From NCBI GenBank assembly GCA_050944415.1, contig JBMNRA010000097.1, forward strand, positions 1 through 6,510: 6,510 nt of DNA, read 5' to 3'. Made by a program: the position numbers and the translations under genes. Source of the stretch: Ruminococcus_G sp050944415. Its GTDB lineage: Bacteria > Bacillota > Clostridia > Lachnospirales > Lachnospiraceae. How positions within the stretch are numbered: the stretch's first letter is position 1; each line of letters starts with the position of its first letter. The notes below the pieces were generated by a model that saw nothing but the letters and a program-made list of their open reading frames with translations, did no database searches and was not told the origin of the DNA. Of this stretch, positions 1 through 5,484 are shown one piece after another.

Positions 1-118
1 CTTCAGTAACGTATTCAATACCGAATTCTAATAATGGCTTTATAACTCCATCAATAAAGTCATCAAGGTTTTTTGGATTCTTATAAAAAATATCTGCAGC
101 TTTTGATAATTCGACTAT
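1..118 (-). pseudogene. N-terminal fragment of a probable ISLre2/UPF0236-type transposase
   Basis: The minus strand is open from about 118 down to the window edge and reads IVELSKAADIFYKNPKNLDD, followed by FIDGVIKPLLEFGIEYVTE. No start codon lies just upstream in this frame, and the reading breaks where the phage capsid scrap begins near 110-118, so the first few codons are missing or replaced. The helical, acidic N-terminus with LLEFGIEYVTE resembles the start of ISLre2 (UPF0236) transposases as I remember them; that identification is from memory. The rest of the gene would lie left of the window. If correct, an insertion sequence end or deletion breakpoint created the junction with the capsid sequence. 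It could also be the N-terminus of an unrelated helical protein. Confidence 0.45.
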
Positions 119-242
119 GCGTACTCGTGCAGGTGAAGGCCTTGATGTAAACGTAAGAAATGCCCTTCAAATCGGTACAGACTCCGAGGGTGGTTATCTT
201 GTGCCTGACGAGTTTGAACGTACCTTAGTACGAAAATTGTAA
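117..242 (+). pseudogene. HK97-type phage major capsid protein, short internal fragment
   Basis: The frame starting at ATG 117 encodes 41 residues, MRTRAGEGLDVNVRNALQIG then TDSEGGYLVPDEF-ERTLV, ending at TAA 240-242. The stretch QIGTDSEGGYLVPDEF is the hallmark at the start of the folded core of HK97-type major capsid proteins, just after the scaffold-like delta region. A full protein of this family is about 380-420 residues, so about 90% is missing. ATG 117 is probably an internal methionine of the original protein, because family members usually carry an aromatic-rich linker before this point and no ribosome binding site precedes it. It is flanked by an opposite-strand transposase scrap on the left and by an unrelated gene tail on the right. 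It is a dead remnant that cannot form a capsid. Confidence 0.8.
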
Positions 243-345
243 TGCACTTTATGAAGTTTATGTAACAAGTCCTTCGGAGGTTTTGCAGGAGAGCGACTTC
301 ATTACAGAGGTCTATTATCCAGTAAAAAAGATATTAAAAAAATAA
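229..345 (+). pseudogene. C-terminal tail of an unidentified protein
   Basis: In a different frame from the capsid scrap, the plus strand is open from 229 to a TAA at 343-345. It reads NALYEVYVTSPSEVLQESDF and then ITEVYYPVKKILKK. The composition (balanced charged and hydrophobic residues, lysine-rich end) looks like the natural C-terminus of a protein, not noise. I do not recognise the family. It most likely belonged to a host gene lying upstream of the serine hydrolase at 392, whose AT-rich codon use it shares; the capsid scrap was then joined in front of it. The exact junction lies somewhere in 229-245. It could still be a chance open frame of about 38 codons. Confidence 0.35.
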
Positions 346-375
346 AACAGAAAAAATGCGTTTACAAATAGGTTA

Positions 376-386
376 AAGGAAGGGAG
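376..386 (+). promoter_or_regulatory. Ribosome binding site of the serine hydrolase gene
   Basis: AAGGAAGGGAG sits five bases before ATG 392 and supports that start. No clear -35/-10 pair is visible between the preceding gene tail (stop at 345) and this site, so the hydrolase may once have been read from a promoter further upstream. Confidence 0.7.
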
Positions 387-391
387 ATATC

Positions 392-1078
392 ATGGATCAG
401 AAAAGAATTAGAGAACTCGAACAAAAAATCAGCACTGATTATGGGAATACCACAGGTGTGGCGGTATTAAAAGAAGGAAAATTGGTATATGAAAAATATT
501 TCAAGGGATGTACAAGAGAAAGCCAGGTTCATGTTTATTCTGTAACAAAAAGTATTATTTCAATACTGATTGGGATTGCAGTAGATAGAGGATATATCCA
601 AAGTGTTGATCAGAAAGTGCTGGATTTTTTCCCTGGATACATAGTAAGAAAGAGAGAAAACACCATCCAAAATATCACAGTCAAGGATATGCTGACAATG
701 ACAGCACCTTATAAGTATCGTTTTTTTGCTCCATATGTGAAATATTTTACTAGTGAGGATTGGGTGAAATTTTCTTTAGACCAGCTAGGGGGCCGGGGGA
801 AGATCGGAACATTCCGATATGCACCTCTGATTGGTCCGGATATTTTTTCAGGAATATTAGTAAAAGCAACAGGGCAGTCGGTATTTGAGTTTGCAGATGA
901 AAATTTATTTTCACCATTAGAAATTCATGTAGATGGAGATTTGATGTTTAAAAGCAAGGAGGAACAACTGGCATTTAATGAATCTATAGATACCAGCGGA
1001 TGGGTACGGGACTCATTAGGGATTCATACAGCGGGTTGGGGACTTACACTTTCGATAAGGCAGAAGAAATACGCATGA
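392..1078 (+). CDS. Serine hydrolase (beta-lactamase / class C-like family), C-terminally truncated
   Basis: The 228-residue product belongs to the serine beta-lactamase-like hydrolases (penicillin-binding-protein fold, class C/EstB type). The N-terminal part has the family layout: GVAVLKEGKLVYEKYF (about 22-37), then the nucleophile motif S50-V-T-K53, then DQKVLDFFP (73-81) and the ITVKDMLTMT segment (95-104). The Tyr motif region is around FRYAPLIGPDIFSG (141-154), followed by LVKATGQSVFEFADENLFSPL. The protein stops making family sense after TAGWGLTLS (213-221); the final IRQKKYA comes from another gene read in a different frame. Family members run about 330-400 residues, so the last third, including the HTG-like third active-site motif, is gone and activity is unlikely. 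There is no signal peptide, so the enzyme would be cytoplasmic. Codon use is AT-rich compared with the phage genes to the right. The start at 392 is well supported by its ribosome binding site. Confidence 0.8.
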   Translation: MDQKRIRELEQKISTDYGNTTGVAVLKEGKLVYEKYFKGCTRESQVHVYSVTKSIISILIGIAVDRGYIQSVDQKVLDFFPGYIVRKRENTIQNITVKDMLTMTAPYKYRFFAPYVKYFTSEDWVKFSLDQLGGRGKIGTFRYAPLIGPDIFSGILVKATGQSVFEFADENLFSPLEIHVDGDLMFKSKEEQLAFNESIDTSGWVRDSLGIHTAGWGLTLSIRQKKYA

Positions 1079-1251
1079 GCCGGGCAAAAGCACTGGGGCG
1101 GGTGTGGGAACTGGAAGGAAAGAAGGACATCCTCTTCCCTACCAACTTTACTATACCTGCAGTGAAAAAGGTTTCTGACAATCCCTTTGAACAGGCGGCG
1201 TATGCATACAGTTTGATTGAGAGTGAGGTGGATGGGGATGGAACTAAGTAG
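1045..1251 (+). pseudogene. 3' end of an unidentified mobile-element gene
   Basis: From about 1045 the coding frame shifts relative to the hydrolase, and the new frame reads FDKAEEIRMSRAKALGRVWE, LEGKKDILFPTNF-TIPAVKK, then NPFEQAAYAYSLIESEVDGD to TAG at 1249-1251. I do not recognise the family. It appears to be a genuine gene end: its last 14 bases overlap the recombinase start at 1238, a coupling typical of an operon, and its codon use is more GC-rich than the hydrolase. An ATG at 1000 opens this frame, but the first ~15 residues there are the hydrolase read out of frame. The gene has therefore lost its 5' part at the junction near 1040-1055. It was probably the small gene upstream of the recombinase in an integrated phage or conjugative element. 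Confidence 0.45.
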
Positions 1252-1663
1252 GAATATTACTGTGATCCCGGCCAGAAAGCGGGTAGGAAATACAGCCGCA
1301 GCAGAACAGAGACCAAAGCTGAAAGTCGCTGCTTACTGCCGGGTTTCCACGGACAGTGAAGAGCAGGCATCCAGCTATGAGGTGCAGGTGGCACATTATA
1401 CGCAGTTTATCCAGAAGAATCCGGAATGGGAGCTGGCAGGGATTTACGCTGATGACGGGATCACCGGAACGAATACGAAAAAGCGGGAGGAATTTAACCG
1501 CATGATCCAGGACTGCATGGCCGGGAACATTGATATGATCATTACCAAGTCCATCAGCCGGTTTGCCAGAAACACCTTGGATTGCCTGAAATATATCCGG
1601 GAACTGAAGGAAAAGAACATCCCGGTTTTCTTTGAAAAAGAGAATATCAACACCATGTGCTGA
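1238..1663 (+). CDS. Large serine recombinase, N-terminal catalytic domain only (truncated)
   Basis: The product is a site-specific DNA recombinase of the serine family. From ATG 1238 (six bases after GAGGTGG at 1225-1231) it has 141 residues. AAYCRVSTDSEEQ carries the catalytic Ser37 after the conserved YxRVST; GIYADDGITGTNTKKR (69-83) and FNRMIQDCMAGNIDMIITKS (86-105) follow; SISRFARN supplies the active-site Arg108 and Arg111. Large serine integrases usually run about 450-600 residues, with a recombinase domain, zinc ribbon and coiled coil after this core. Here the sequence breaks right after FEKENINTM, where the family normally continues DAKGE, and a Cys and stop follow. All DNA-binding domains are missing, so it should not recombine specific sites. 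ATG 1232 is a possible but less well-spaced start. The 14-base overlap with the preceding gene end suggests an old operon. Confidence 0.85.
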   Translation: MELSRNITVIPARKRVGNTAAAEQRPKLKVAAYCRVSTDSEEQASSYEVQVAHYTQFIQKNPEWELAGIYADDGITGTNTKKREEFNRMIQDCMAGNIDMIITKSISRFARNTLDCLKYIRELKEKNIPVFFEKENINTMC

Positions 1664-1698
1664 AGGACATAGATGCCGCTTTCAATGAAATTTATTAA
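1657..1698 (+). pseudogene. Short gene tail joined to the truncated recombinase
   Basis: Just after the recombinase break the plus strand, in another frame, reads HVLKDIDAAFNEIY and then stops at TAA 1696-1698. It may be the C-terminus of a second gene, or of the same recombinase after a large deletion, because the breakpoint falls exactly where recombinase sequence ends. At only 14 codons, it could be chance. Confidence 0.2.
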
Positions 1699-1727
1699 GA
1701 AGTAAAAACCAGAGAAACATCTGTCAG

Positions 1728-1788
1728 CCCGGCAGGTATTTTTCTTTTACAAAAAAGACGGACTGTTTTGGACAGTCCGCCTGCTGGG
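1728..1788. repeat. Outer inverted repeat enclosing the terminator hairpin
   Basis: CCCGGCAGG (1728-1736) and CCTGCTGGG (1780-1788) are complementary apart from one position that can form a G-U pair in RNA. They lie on either side of the terminator stem and its U-tract. On the minus strand the first arm directly follows the toxin stop codon. The pair could extend the 3' end of a read-through RNA, or it may be a remnant of an older element boundary. Confidence 0.5.
1751..1780 (-). terminator. Rho-independent terminator of the toxin-antitoxin operon
   Basis: CGGACTGT (1759-1766) and ACAGTCCG (1772-1779) form a perfect 8-bp stem with a 5-base loop. On the minus strand the stem is followed by TCTTTTTT (complement of 1751-1758), the expected U-tract. 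It begins about 10 bases after the toxin stop codon. The arms are enclosed by an outer imperfect repeat (1728-1736 and 1780-1788) described separately. Confidence 0.85.
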
Positions 1789-2097
1789 TTAAATGAGATC
1801 ATGCCATTCTCTTCGATGATAAAGGATGCGGAACACATGGACTTCATTTGCGGCTTCATCAATAAGGAAAAATGCAATGTAGTTTTCAATGAATAATTTC
1901 CGCACACCAAGCTGTGCATAGGGTTCTTCTGCAATCAGCGGACAACGGTATGGCATGGATGCAAGATTGGAGATTTCTTTTTTGATTTTTCCATATAGGC
2001 GTTTCGCTGCATCTGGTGCTTTCAGTGTCTCTGTAATGTAGACAAAGAGATCGACCAGATCTTGCCCCGCCAGGGAATCAATGATTATTTTATACAT
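1789..2097 (-). CDS. RelE/ParE-family toxin of a type II toxin-antitoxin system
   Basis: The 102-residue protein matches the RelE/ParE superfamily in size and pattern. It starts MYKIIIDSLAGQDLVDLFVY, a first strand followed by a helix with the family's D-L-x-x-x-x-Y spacing. It continues with APDAAKRLYGKIKKEISNLA (27-46) and the SMPYRCPLIAEEP turn (47-59), then VRKLFIENYIAFFLIDEAAN (65-84) and EVHVFRILYHRREW at the C-terminal strand. This last segment is the usual catalytic or binding strand, with Arg and His residues. Members either cleave ribosome-bound mRNA (RelE) or poison gyrase (ParE); the sequence alone does not decide which, although RILYHRREW is common in the broad ParE/RelE plasmid-stabilisation group. 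The ATG overlaps the antitoxin's last codons by 8 bases (2090-2097), giving translational coupling. The gene is intact, unlike nearly everything around it. Confidence 0.9.
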   Translation of the reverse strand: MYKIIIDSLAGQDLVDLFVYITETLKAPDAAKRLYGKIKKEISNLASMPYRCPLIAEEPYAQLGVRKLFIENYIAFFLIDEAANEVHVFRILYHRREWHDLI

Positions 2098-2365
2098 CAG
2101 ATGGGAACCCGAACCTTTCTTCTAAATCGGCAAAGACATCAGATGCCGGCCGGCCATGTCCGGCTTTAGTTTCTTTTAAACCGGCATCCAGAAGATGGCG
2201 CAGTTCTGCTTTCCCACAGAGCTGTTCGTATTGGGCGTTGGTCATAACTACAAGGTCGCCGGTCCCGTTTTTTGTAATGAATACGGGTTCCTGATACTGA
2301 TTGCAGAATTCGGAAATCTCATTATATTTGTTCCGCAGGTCACTGCTTGGACGAATCATTGGCAT
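2090..2365 (-). CDS. Phd/YefM-family antitoxin
   Basis: This DNA-binding antitoxin is the partner of the RelE/ParE toxin encoded immediately downstream. From ATG 2365 it has 91 residues: MPMIRPSSDLRNKYNEISEF, then CNQYQEPVFITKNGTGDLVV, then MTNAQYEQL. This is the classic Phd/YefM N-terminal fold (S-x-x-D-L-R-x-x, EPVxITKNGxGDLVVM), which dimerises and binds operator DNA. The C-terminal part (ELRHLLDAGLKETKAGHGRP, SDVFADLEERFG) is the flexible helix that wraps and neutralises the toxin. ATG 2365 is chosen over a GTG at 2374 because AAGGAGG (2374-2380) lies eight bases before it; the GTG would overlap the ribosome binding site. The complex very likely autoregulates through the palindrome upstream. 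Confidence 0.92.
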   Translation of the reverse strand: MPMIRPSSDLRNKYNEISEFCNQYQEPVFITKNGTGDLVVMTNAQYEQLCGKAELRHLLDAGLKETKAGHGRPASDVFADLEERFGFPSDV

Positions 2366-2373
2366 AGGAAACA

Positions 2374-2380
2374 CCTCCTT
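2374..2380 (-). promoter_or_regulatory. Ribosome binding site fixing the antitoxin start
   Basis: On the minus strand AAGGAGG is followed after eight bases by ATG at 2365. It rules out the upstream in-frame GTG at 2374, which lies inside the site. Confidence 0.8.
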
Positions 2381-2394
2381 AAAATTCTATCAAC

Positions 2395-2423
2395 ATTATA
2401 TCGCTATTTTGAGAAAATAGCAA
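2395..2423 (-). promoter_or_regulatory. Promoter of the toxin-antitoxin operon with palindromic operator
   Basis: On the minus strand TTGCTA (complement of 2418-2423) is separated by exactly 17 bases from TATAAT (complement of 2395-2400), a good sigma-A-type promoter. The spacer and the end of the -35 box hold the perfect inverted repeat GCTATTTT-GAG-AAAATAGC (2403-2421 on plus). A dimeric antitoxin bound there would block RNA polymerase, the usual Phd/YefM autorepression. The pattern is seen directly; the binding is inferred. Confidence 0.75.
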
Positions 2424-2437
2424 CACACTGAAAATTT

Positions 2438-2450
2438 TTCCAAATTGGAA
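2438..2450. repeat. Short palindrome before portal gene A
   Basis: TTCCAAATTGGAA is a perfect inverted repeat around a single central base. Its right end runs into the ribosome binding site AAGGAG (2449-2454) of portal gene A. It may be an operator or chance. Confidence 0.3.
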
Positions 2451-2462
2451 GGAGAGACAAAG

Positions 2463-3389
2463 ATGGGGATCAGAGAGTTTTTTGGACTGGCAAAGGCCAG
2501 AGACAAGCCGCAAGATTACCGGATGGGATCACAGTATTTTTTCCTGTTCGGCCCGACCAGCAGTGGCAGGAATGTGACAGAATTTACCGCCATGCAGACC
2601 ACGGCAGTGTATTCCTGTGTGCGAATACTCTCCGAGACTATTGCATCCCTTCCCCTCCATTTGTACCGCTATGCGGGGAAGAGCAAAGAGAGGGTGTATG
2701 ATCATCCGCTTTTATGGGGAAATGCCTATGTACAGATTATCTGGGATGGAGCAGGCCGTGTGGTGGCGCTTTATCCTTTGTTGGCAAGCAAGATGACAGT
2801 GGATCATGAACGGAACGGGCAGCTTGTTTATACCTATACCCGTGACTCGGATGAAAACCCTAATTTTTCCGGCTATGGACAGATCACACTTGGTCGGGAT
2901 AATGTGCTGCATATTCCAGGACTTGGTTTTGATGGACTGGCAGGCTATTCTCCGATTGCCATGATGAAGAATGCTGTGGGGATTACCCTGGCCTGTGAAG
3001 AGTATGAGGCAAGTTTCTTTGCCAACGGCGCCACACCGGGAGGCATCCTGGAATATCCGGGAATTTTGAAAGATCCAAAGAAAGTACGGGACTCCTGGAA
3101 TGAAGTATACCGGGGCAGCGGCAACGCCCATAAAATAGCAGTACTGGAAGAAGGGATGAAGTATCAGCAGATCGGATTACCGCCGGAGGACAGCCAGTTT
3201 TTGGGAACCCGGAAGTTCCAGTTGGACGAGTTCGCAAGGCTGTACCGTATCCCGCCGCATATGGTAGGAGATTTGGACAAGAGCAGCTTTTCCAATATTG
3301 AGCAGCAGTCTTTGGAATTTGTGAAATATACTCTCGATCCCTGGGTGATCCGTTGGGATGAAAATATCAGGGGAGTATATAGTATTTAA
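2463..3389 (+). CDS. HK97-family phage portal protein A, internally deleted and C-terminally truncated
   Basis: Portal proteins form the dodecameric ring through which phage DNA enters the head. The start ATG 2463 has AAGGAG eight bases upstream (2449-2454); a TTG at 2445 is rejected because it precedes that site. Conserved segments visible in the 308 residues are AMQTTAVYSCVRILSETIAS (43-62), LPLHLYRY, LWGNAYVQII (84-93), VALYPLLASKMTVD (101-114), VLHIPGLGFDGLAGYSPI (148-165), FFANGATPGGILEYPG and FARLYRIPPHMVGD (257-270). Two defects are clear. At HPL|LWGNAY (near 2706-2714) about 25-30 residues normally found between DHPLY and LLWGNAY (the LLHDEPNPEM segment) are missing in frame. The end DPWVIRWDENI breaks into GVYSI and a stop near 3370, losing roughly the last quarter of a ~400-residue protein. 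It is almost certainly non-functional. It is divergent from the toxin-antitoxin operon and convergent with portal gene B. Confidence 0.88.
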   Translation: MGIREFFGLAKARDKPQDYRMGSQYFFLFGPTSSGRNVTEFTAMQTTAVYSCVRILSETIASLPLHLYRYAGKSKERVYDHPLLWGNAYVQIIWDGAGRVVALYPLLASKMTVDHERNGQLVYTYTRDSDENPNFSGYGQITLGRDNVLHIPGLGFDGLAGYSPIAMMKNAVGITLACEEYEASFFANGATPGGILEYPGILKDPKKVRDSWNEVYRGSGNAHKIAVLEEGMKYQQIGLPPEDSQFLGTRKFQLDEFARLYRIPPHMVGDLDKSSFSNIEQQSLEFVKYTLDPWVIRWDENIRGVYSI

Positions 3390-3527
3390 GTATAGAAATA
3401 GTATTATGGATTTAGCGATTTTTGAAGATCTAAGTTGGGAACAAAAAATGCCCTGCATATTATCAGAAGAATATTCCATTCAAAATTTATCACAGAAGTC
3501 TTTGTAGGCATCAATTAATCTAAATTG
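3370..3527. other. AT-rich join between the two truncated portal genes
   Basis: Between the last portal-like codons of gene A (about 3370) and of gene B (about 3527) lie some 155 bases of clearly more AT-rich DNA. The plus strand holds a 33-codon frame from ATG 3406 to TAG 3505-3507 (IFEDLSWEQKMPCILSEEYS in the middle), with no ribosome binding site. The minus strand continues portal B into QFRLIDAYKDFCDKF and a stop. At most one of these can be real and neither is recognised. The segment is foreign to both portal genes and marks the breakpoint where both lost their 3' ends. Confidence 0.45.
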
Positions 3528-4072
3528 CTGAATGGCAAGACCGATGGCGTTCTTTGCCATCGCAATGGGGGAGTAGCCCACCAGCCCGTCAAAGCCCAGG
3601 CCTGGGATGTGTGCAGTACATCCGAAGGCTTCAGCCGGACAATGCTGCCTTTGGAGATCGGCGCATCATCTGCACTGGTGGTGTATTTGTAATAAAGCTG
3701 TCCCTTATCCTTATCATTCCTGTCCACCGCCGTTCGGTCCGGCATCAGGGGATAGAGCGCCATCAGTGTTTCTCCGAACACGAAAGAACTCATCTCCGGG
3801 TTCGGCTCGTCATGGAGCAGGAGATACAGCGGATGGTCAAGGGCTTTCTCCTTGCCGCCGTCCTCTTTGTAGCGGTAGAGGTGGAGTGGCAATCCCGCCA
3901 CGGCCTCCGCCAGAATACGGACGCAGGAATAGAACGCCGTCATCTGCATGGCGGAGCGTTCATTGACCCGCTTGCCCGCAGAACTGCCGCCAAAGAAAAA
4001 GCTGTAGGTGCTACCTGTAGTACGGTTCTGGGGCTTATCTCTGGAACGGAAAAGCGTGGAAAAGATACCCAT
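3480..4072 (-). pseudogene. HK97-family phage portal protein B, internally deleted, frameshifted and truncated
   Basis: The frame from ATG 4072 starts MGIFSTLFRSRDKPQ and carries AMQMTAFYSCVRILAEAVAG (41-60), LPLHLYRY, DHPLYLLLHDEPNPEM (79-94) and ETLM|ALYPLMPDRTAVD. At the bar (about 3760) roughly 20-25 residues (the SHLLLWGNAY segment) are deleted in frame, the segment next to the one missing in portal A. At 3608-3613 a TGTGTG tract (CACACA on the coding strand) has one extra dinucleotide. DVLH therefore runs into TSQAWALTGW, whereas removing two bases restores IPGLGFDGLVGYSPIAMAKN. This corrected frame holds to about 3527 (AIGLAI), then changes to unrelated sequence ending at TGA 3480-3482. 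More than half of the ~400-residue protein is lost. No clear ribosome binding site precedes 4072. Its GC-richer codons show it is not a recent copy of portal A. Confidence 0.87.
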
Positions 4073-4084
4073 ATCGAATTACCG

Positions 4085-4150
4085 TCCATTCTAAAAACAG
4101 GCATAAGAAAAGCACCTACCTTTCGATAGATGCTCTTCAAAATAATCATT
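4085..4150 (-). other. Short unassigned stretch between ATPase gene and portal B
   Basis: Between the ATPase stop (4165) and portal B, the minus strand has a small open stretch reading NDYFEEHLSKGRCFSYACF to a TAG at 4090-4092, in a frame without its own start. It looks protein-like but is too short to assign. In HK97-type phages terminase is usually followed almost directly by portal, so this DNA probably came in with the ATPase gene or is a scrap of another gene. No terminator hairpin is visible here. Confidence 0.2.
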
Positions 4151-4164
4151 GTTTTTGCTGGTTA

Positions 4165-5484
4165 TCAGCCGTCCAGCAGCCAGTCCACAAGGTTCAGGGA
4201 CTTGATACCATCATAGGAGACGTCCAGCCCCGGTTCAAGGGACAGCACGATCTTTTCGTAATTGTCCCGGATCTTTTGCAGCGGGGCAAGTTCCCGCTTG
4301 CGGACATCTTCGCTCTGCATAGATTCCGTTACCTGGATATAGAGTTTGTCGTCAGCCGTGGTGGCGATGAAGTCCACTTCCTGATTATCGATCTTCCCAA
4401 TGGCCACATCATAGCCCCGGCGGAGCAGTTCGAAGTAGATCACATTCTCAATAGCGTGTCCGTTATCCCGATTGCGGAATCCCAGCAAGAAGTTTCTAAG
4501 CCCGATGTCCACGATATAGTACTTGCCCAGGGTGCGCAGGTACTCTTTGCCCTTGATGTCAAACCGTTTGATCTCGTAGAAGAAGTAACTTTCCAGCATT
4601 GCGCCGATATAGGCCTGCACCGTGTGAGTGCTGGGAGTTCCTTTGCGTTTACCGTCTTTCAACAGCCCCTCGTTTATCAACGTGTTGCCAATGGAAGAGA
4701 CGGAGACGCTGCTGCCAATGTTATCCGCAAGGAACAGGACGATTTTGCGCAGAAGCGCAGAGTCGGTGATTTGGCGCTGGCCGCGTCGTTTTTCCCGCTC
4801 CAGAATATCCCGCACCACCACGGTAGAGTAAATGCCTTCCAGAAGGGACAATGCTTTTTCCTGGTCCAGCCCGATGTCCGCGATCCCAGGCATCCCGCCA
4901 AAACGCATATAGGCGTCAAACGCCTCCCGCAGGTCATAGCGTTCGCCGTTTTTATCAAATATCTGCCGACGGGTTCCGCCCAGGGCGCTGCTGGTTTCCT
5001 GCACTTCAAAGTTGTGGAAATCCAGGAATTCCCGGAAAGAGAGCGGCAACATTTTGATCTCCACGCATCGTCCGGAGAGATAGGTGGAATGCTCGGAGGA
5101 CAGCAGGTAGGCGTTGGAGCCGGTAATGTAGATATCGCAGTCCAGATCCACCCGGAAGGAATTGACCGCATCTTCCCAGGCGTCGATTCGCTGCAGTTCG
5201 TCAAAGAAGAGATACATTCGCTTGCCCGGAACGGCTTTTTCCTTTATATAGTGGTATACCTCATCTGAGGTCATGCTCCGAAAATCGTGGGATTCAAAGT
5301 TCATCTCTACGATCTGTTCCTGTTGGATGCCGTTTTTTTGTAGGTGCTGGATCATCAGCTTCAGCAGGCTGGATTTGCCGCAGCGGCGGATGCCGGTAAT
5401 AACCTTTATCGGTTCCGTGTCCTAGAAACCAATCAGCTTTTTCAAGTACCGATCCCGGTTCTTGAGTTCATGTGATTCTATCAT
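4165..5484 (-). pseudogene. AAA ATPase / DUF4143 protein with an in-frame amber stop at codon 21
   Basis: The family consists of STAND-like AAA ATPases with a C-terminal DUF4143 domain (a PD-(D/E)xK nuclease-like fold); they occur widely in gut bacteria and have no settled function. ATG 5484 has AGGAGG eight bases upstream, and the frame reads MIESHELKNRDRYLKKLIGF, then TAG (5422-5424), then DTEPIKVITGIRRCGKSSLL. Counting through the stop, 439 residues are encoded, a normal full length. Visible parts are Walker A GIRRCGKSS (31-39), Walker B MYLFFDELQ (90-98, D95 E96), the sensor strand YITGSNAYLLS (120-130), GGMPG (196-200), and DUF4143 from about 320 with ENVIYFEL (346-353), EVDFIA (369-374) and LYIQVTES. 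The family normally has Gln (CAG) at the stop, so one C-to-T change explains it. The next usable start, ATG 5355, lies after Walker A, so a restart product could not bind ATP normally. The rest of the frame is undamaged, so the mutation is recent, is read through, or is a sequencing error. It sits between terminase and portal B. Confidence 0.88.

Noticed and set aside
1444..1656. Minus-strand 70-codon frame opposite the recombinase
   Set aside because: It is a shadow of the recombinase catalytic domain.
1695..1934. Second minus-strand frame overlapping the toxin
   Set aside because: The toxin in the other frame matches the RelE/ParE pattern and is coupled to the antitoxin; this frame runs through the terminator.
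2195..2431. Plus-strand 78-codon frame over the antitoxin
   Set aside because: It is antisense to the antitoxin gene and its promoter, with no ribosome binding site.
2712..3237. Minus-strand open frames opposite portal A
   Set aside because: They overlap conserved portal segments on the plus strand and have cysteine- and proline-rich noise composition.
2463..4072. Portal A and B as a recent inverted duplication
   Set aside because: They are clearly diverged in codons and residues and have different GC content, so they are separate homologues.
3554..4129. 191-codon plus-strand open frame opposite portal B
   Set aside because: The minus strand carries unmistakable portal motifs; this frame has no recognisable domain and arises from GC-rich codons.
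4276..5268. 330-codon plus-strand open frame opposite the ATPase gene
   Set aside because: It is antisense to a gene with clear Walker motifs and DUF4143 sequence, has low-information composition, and has no ribosome binding site. It is a shadow frame.
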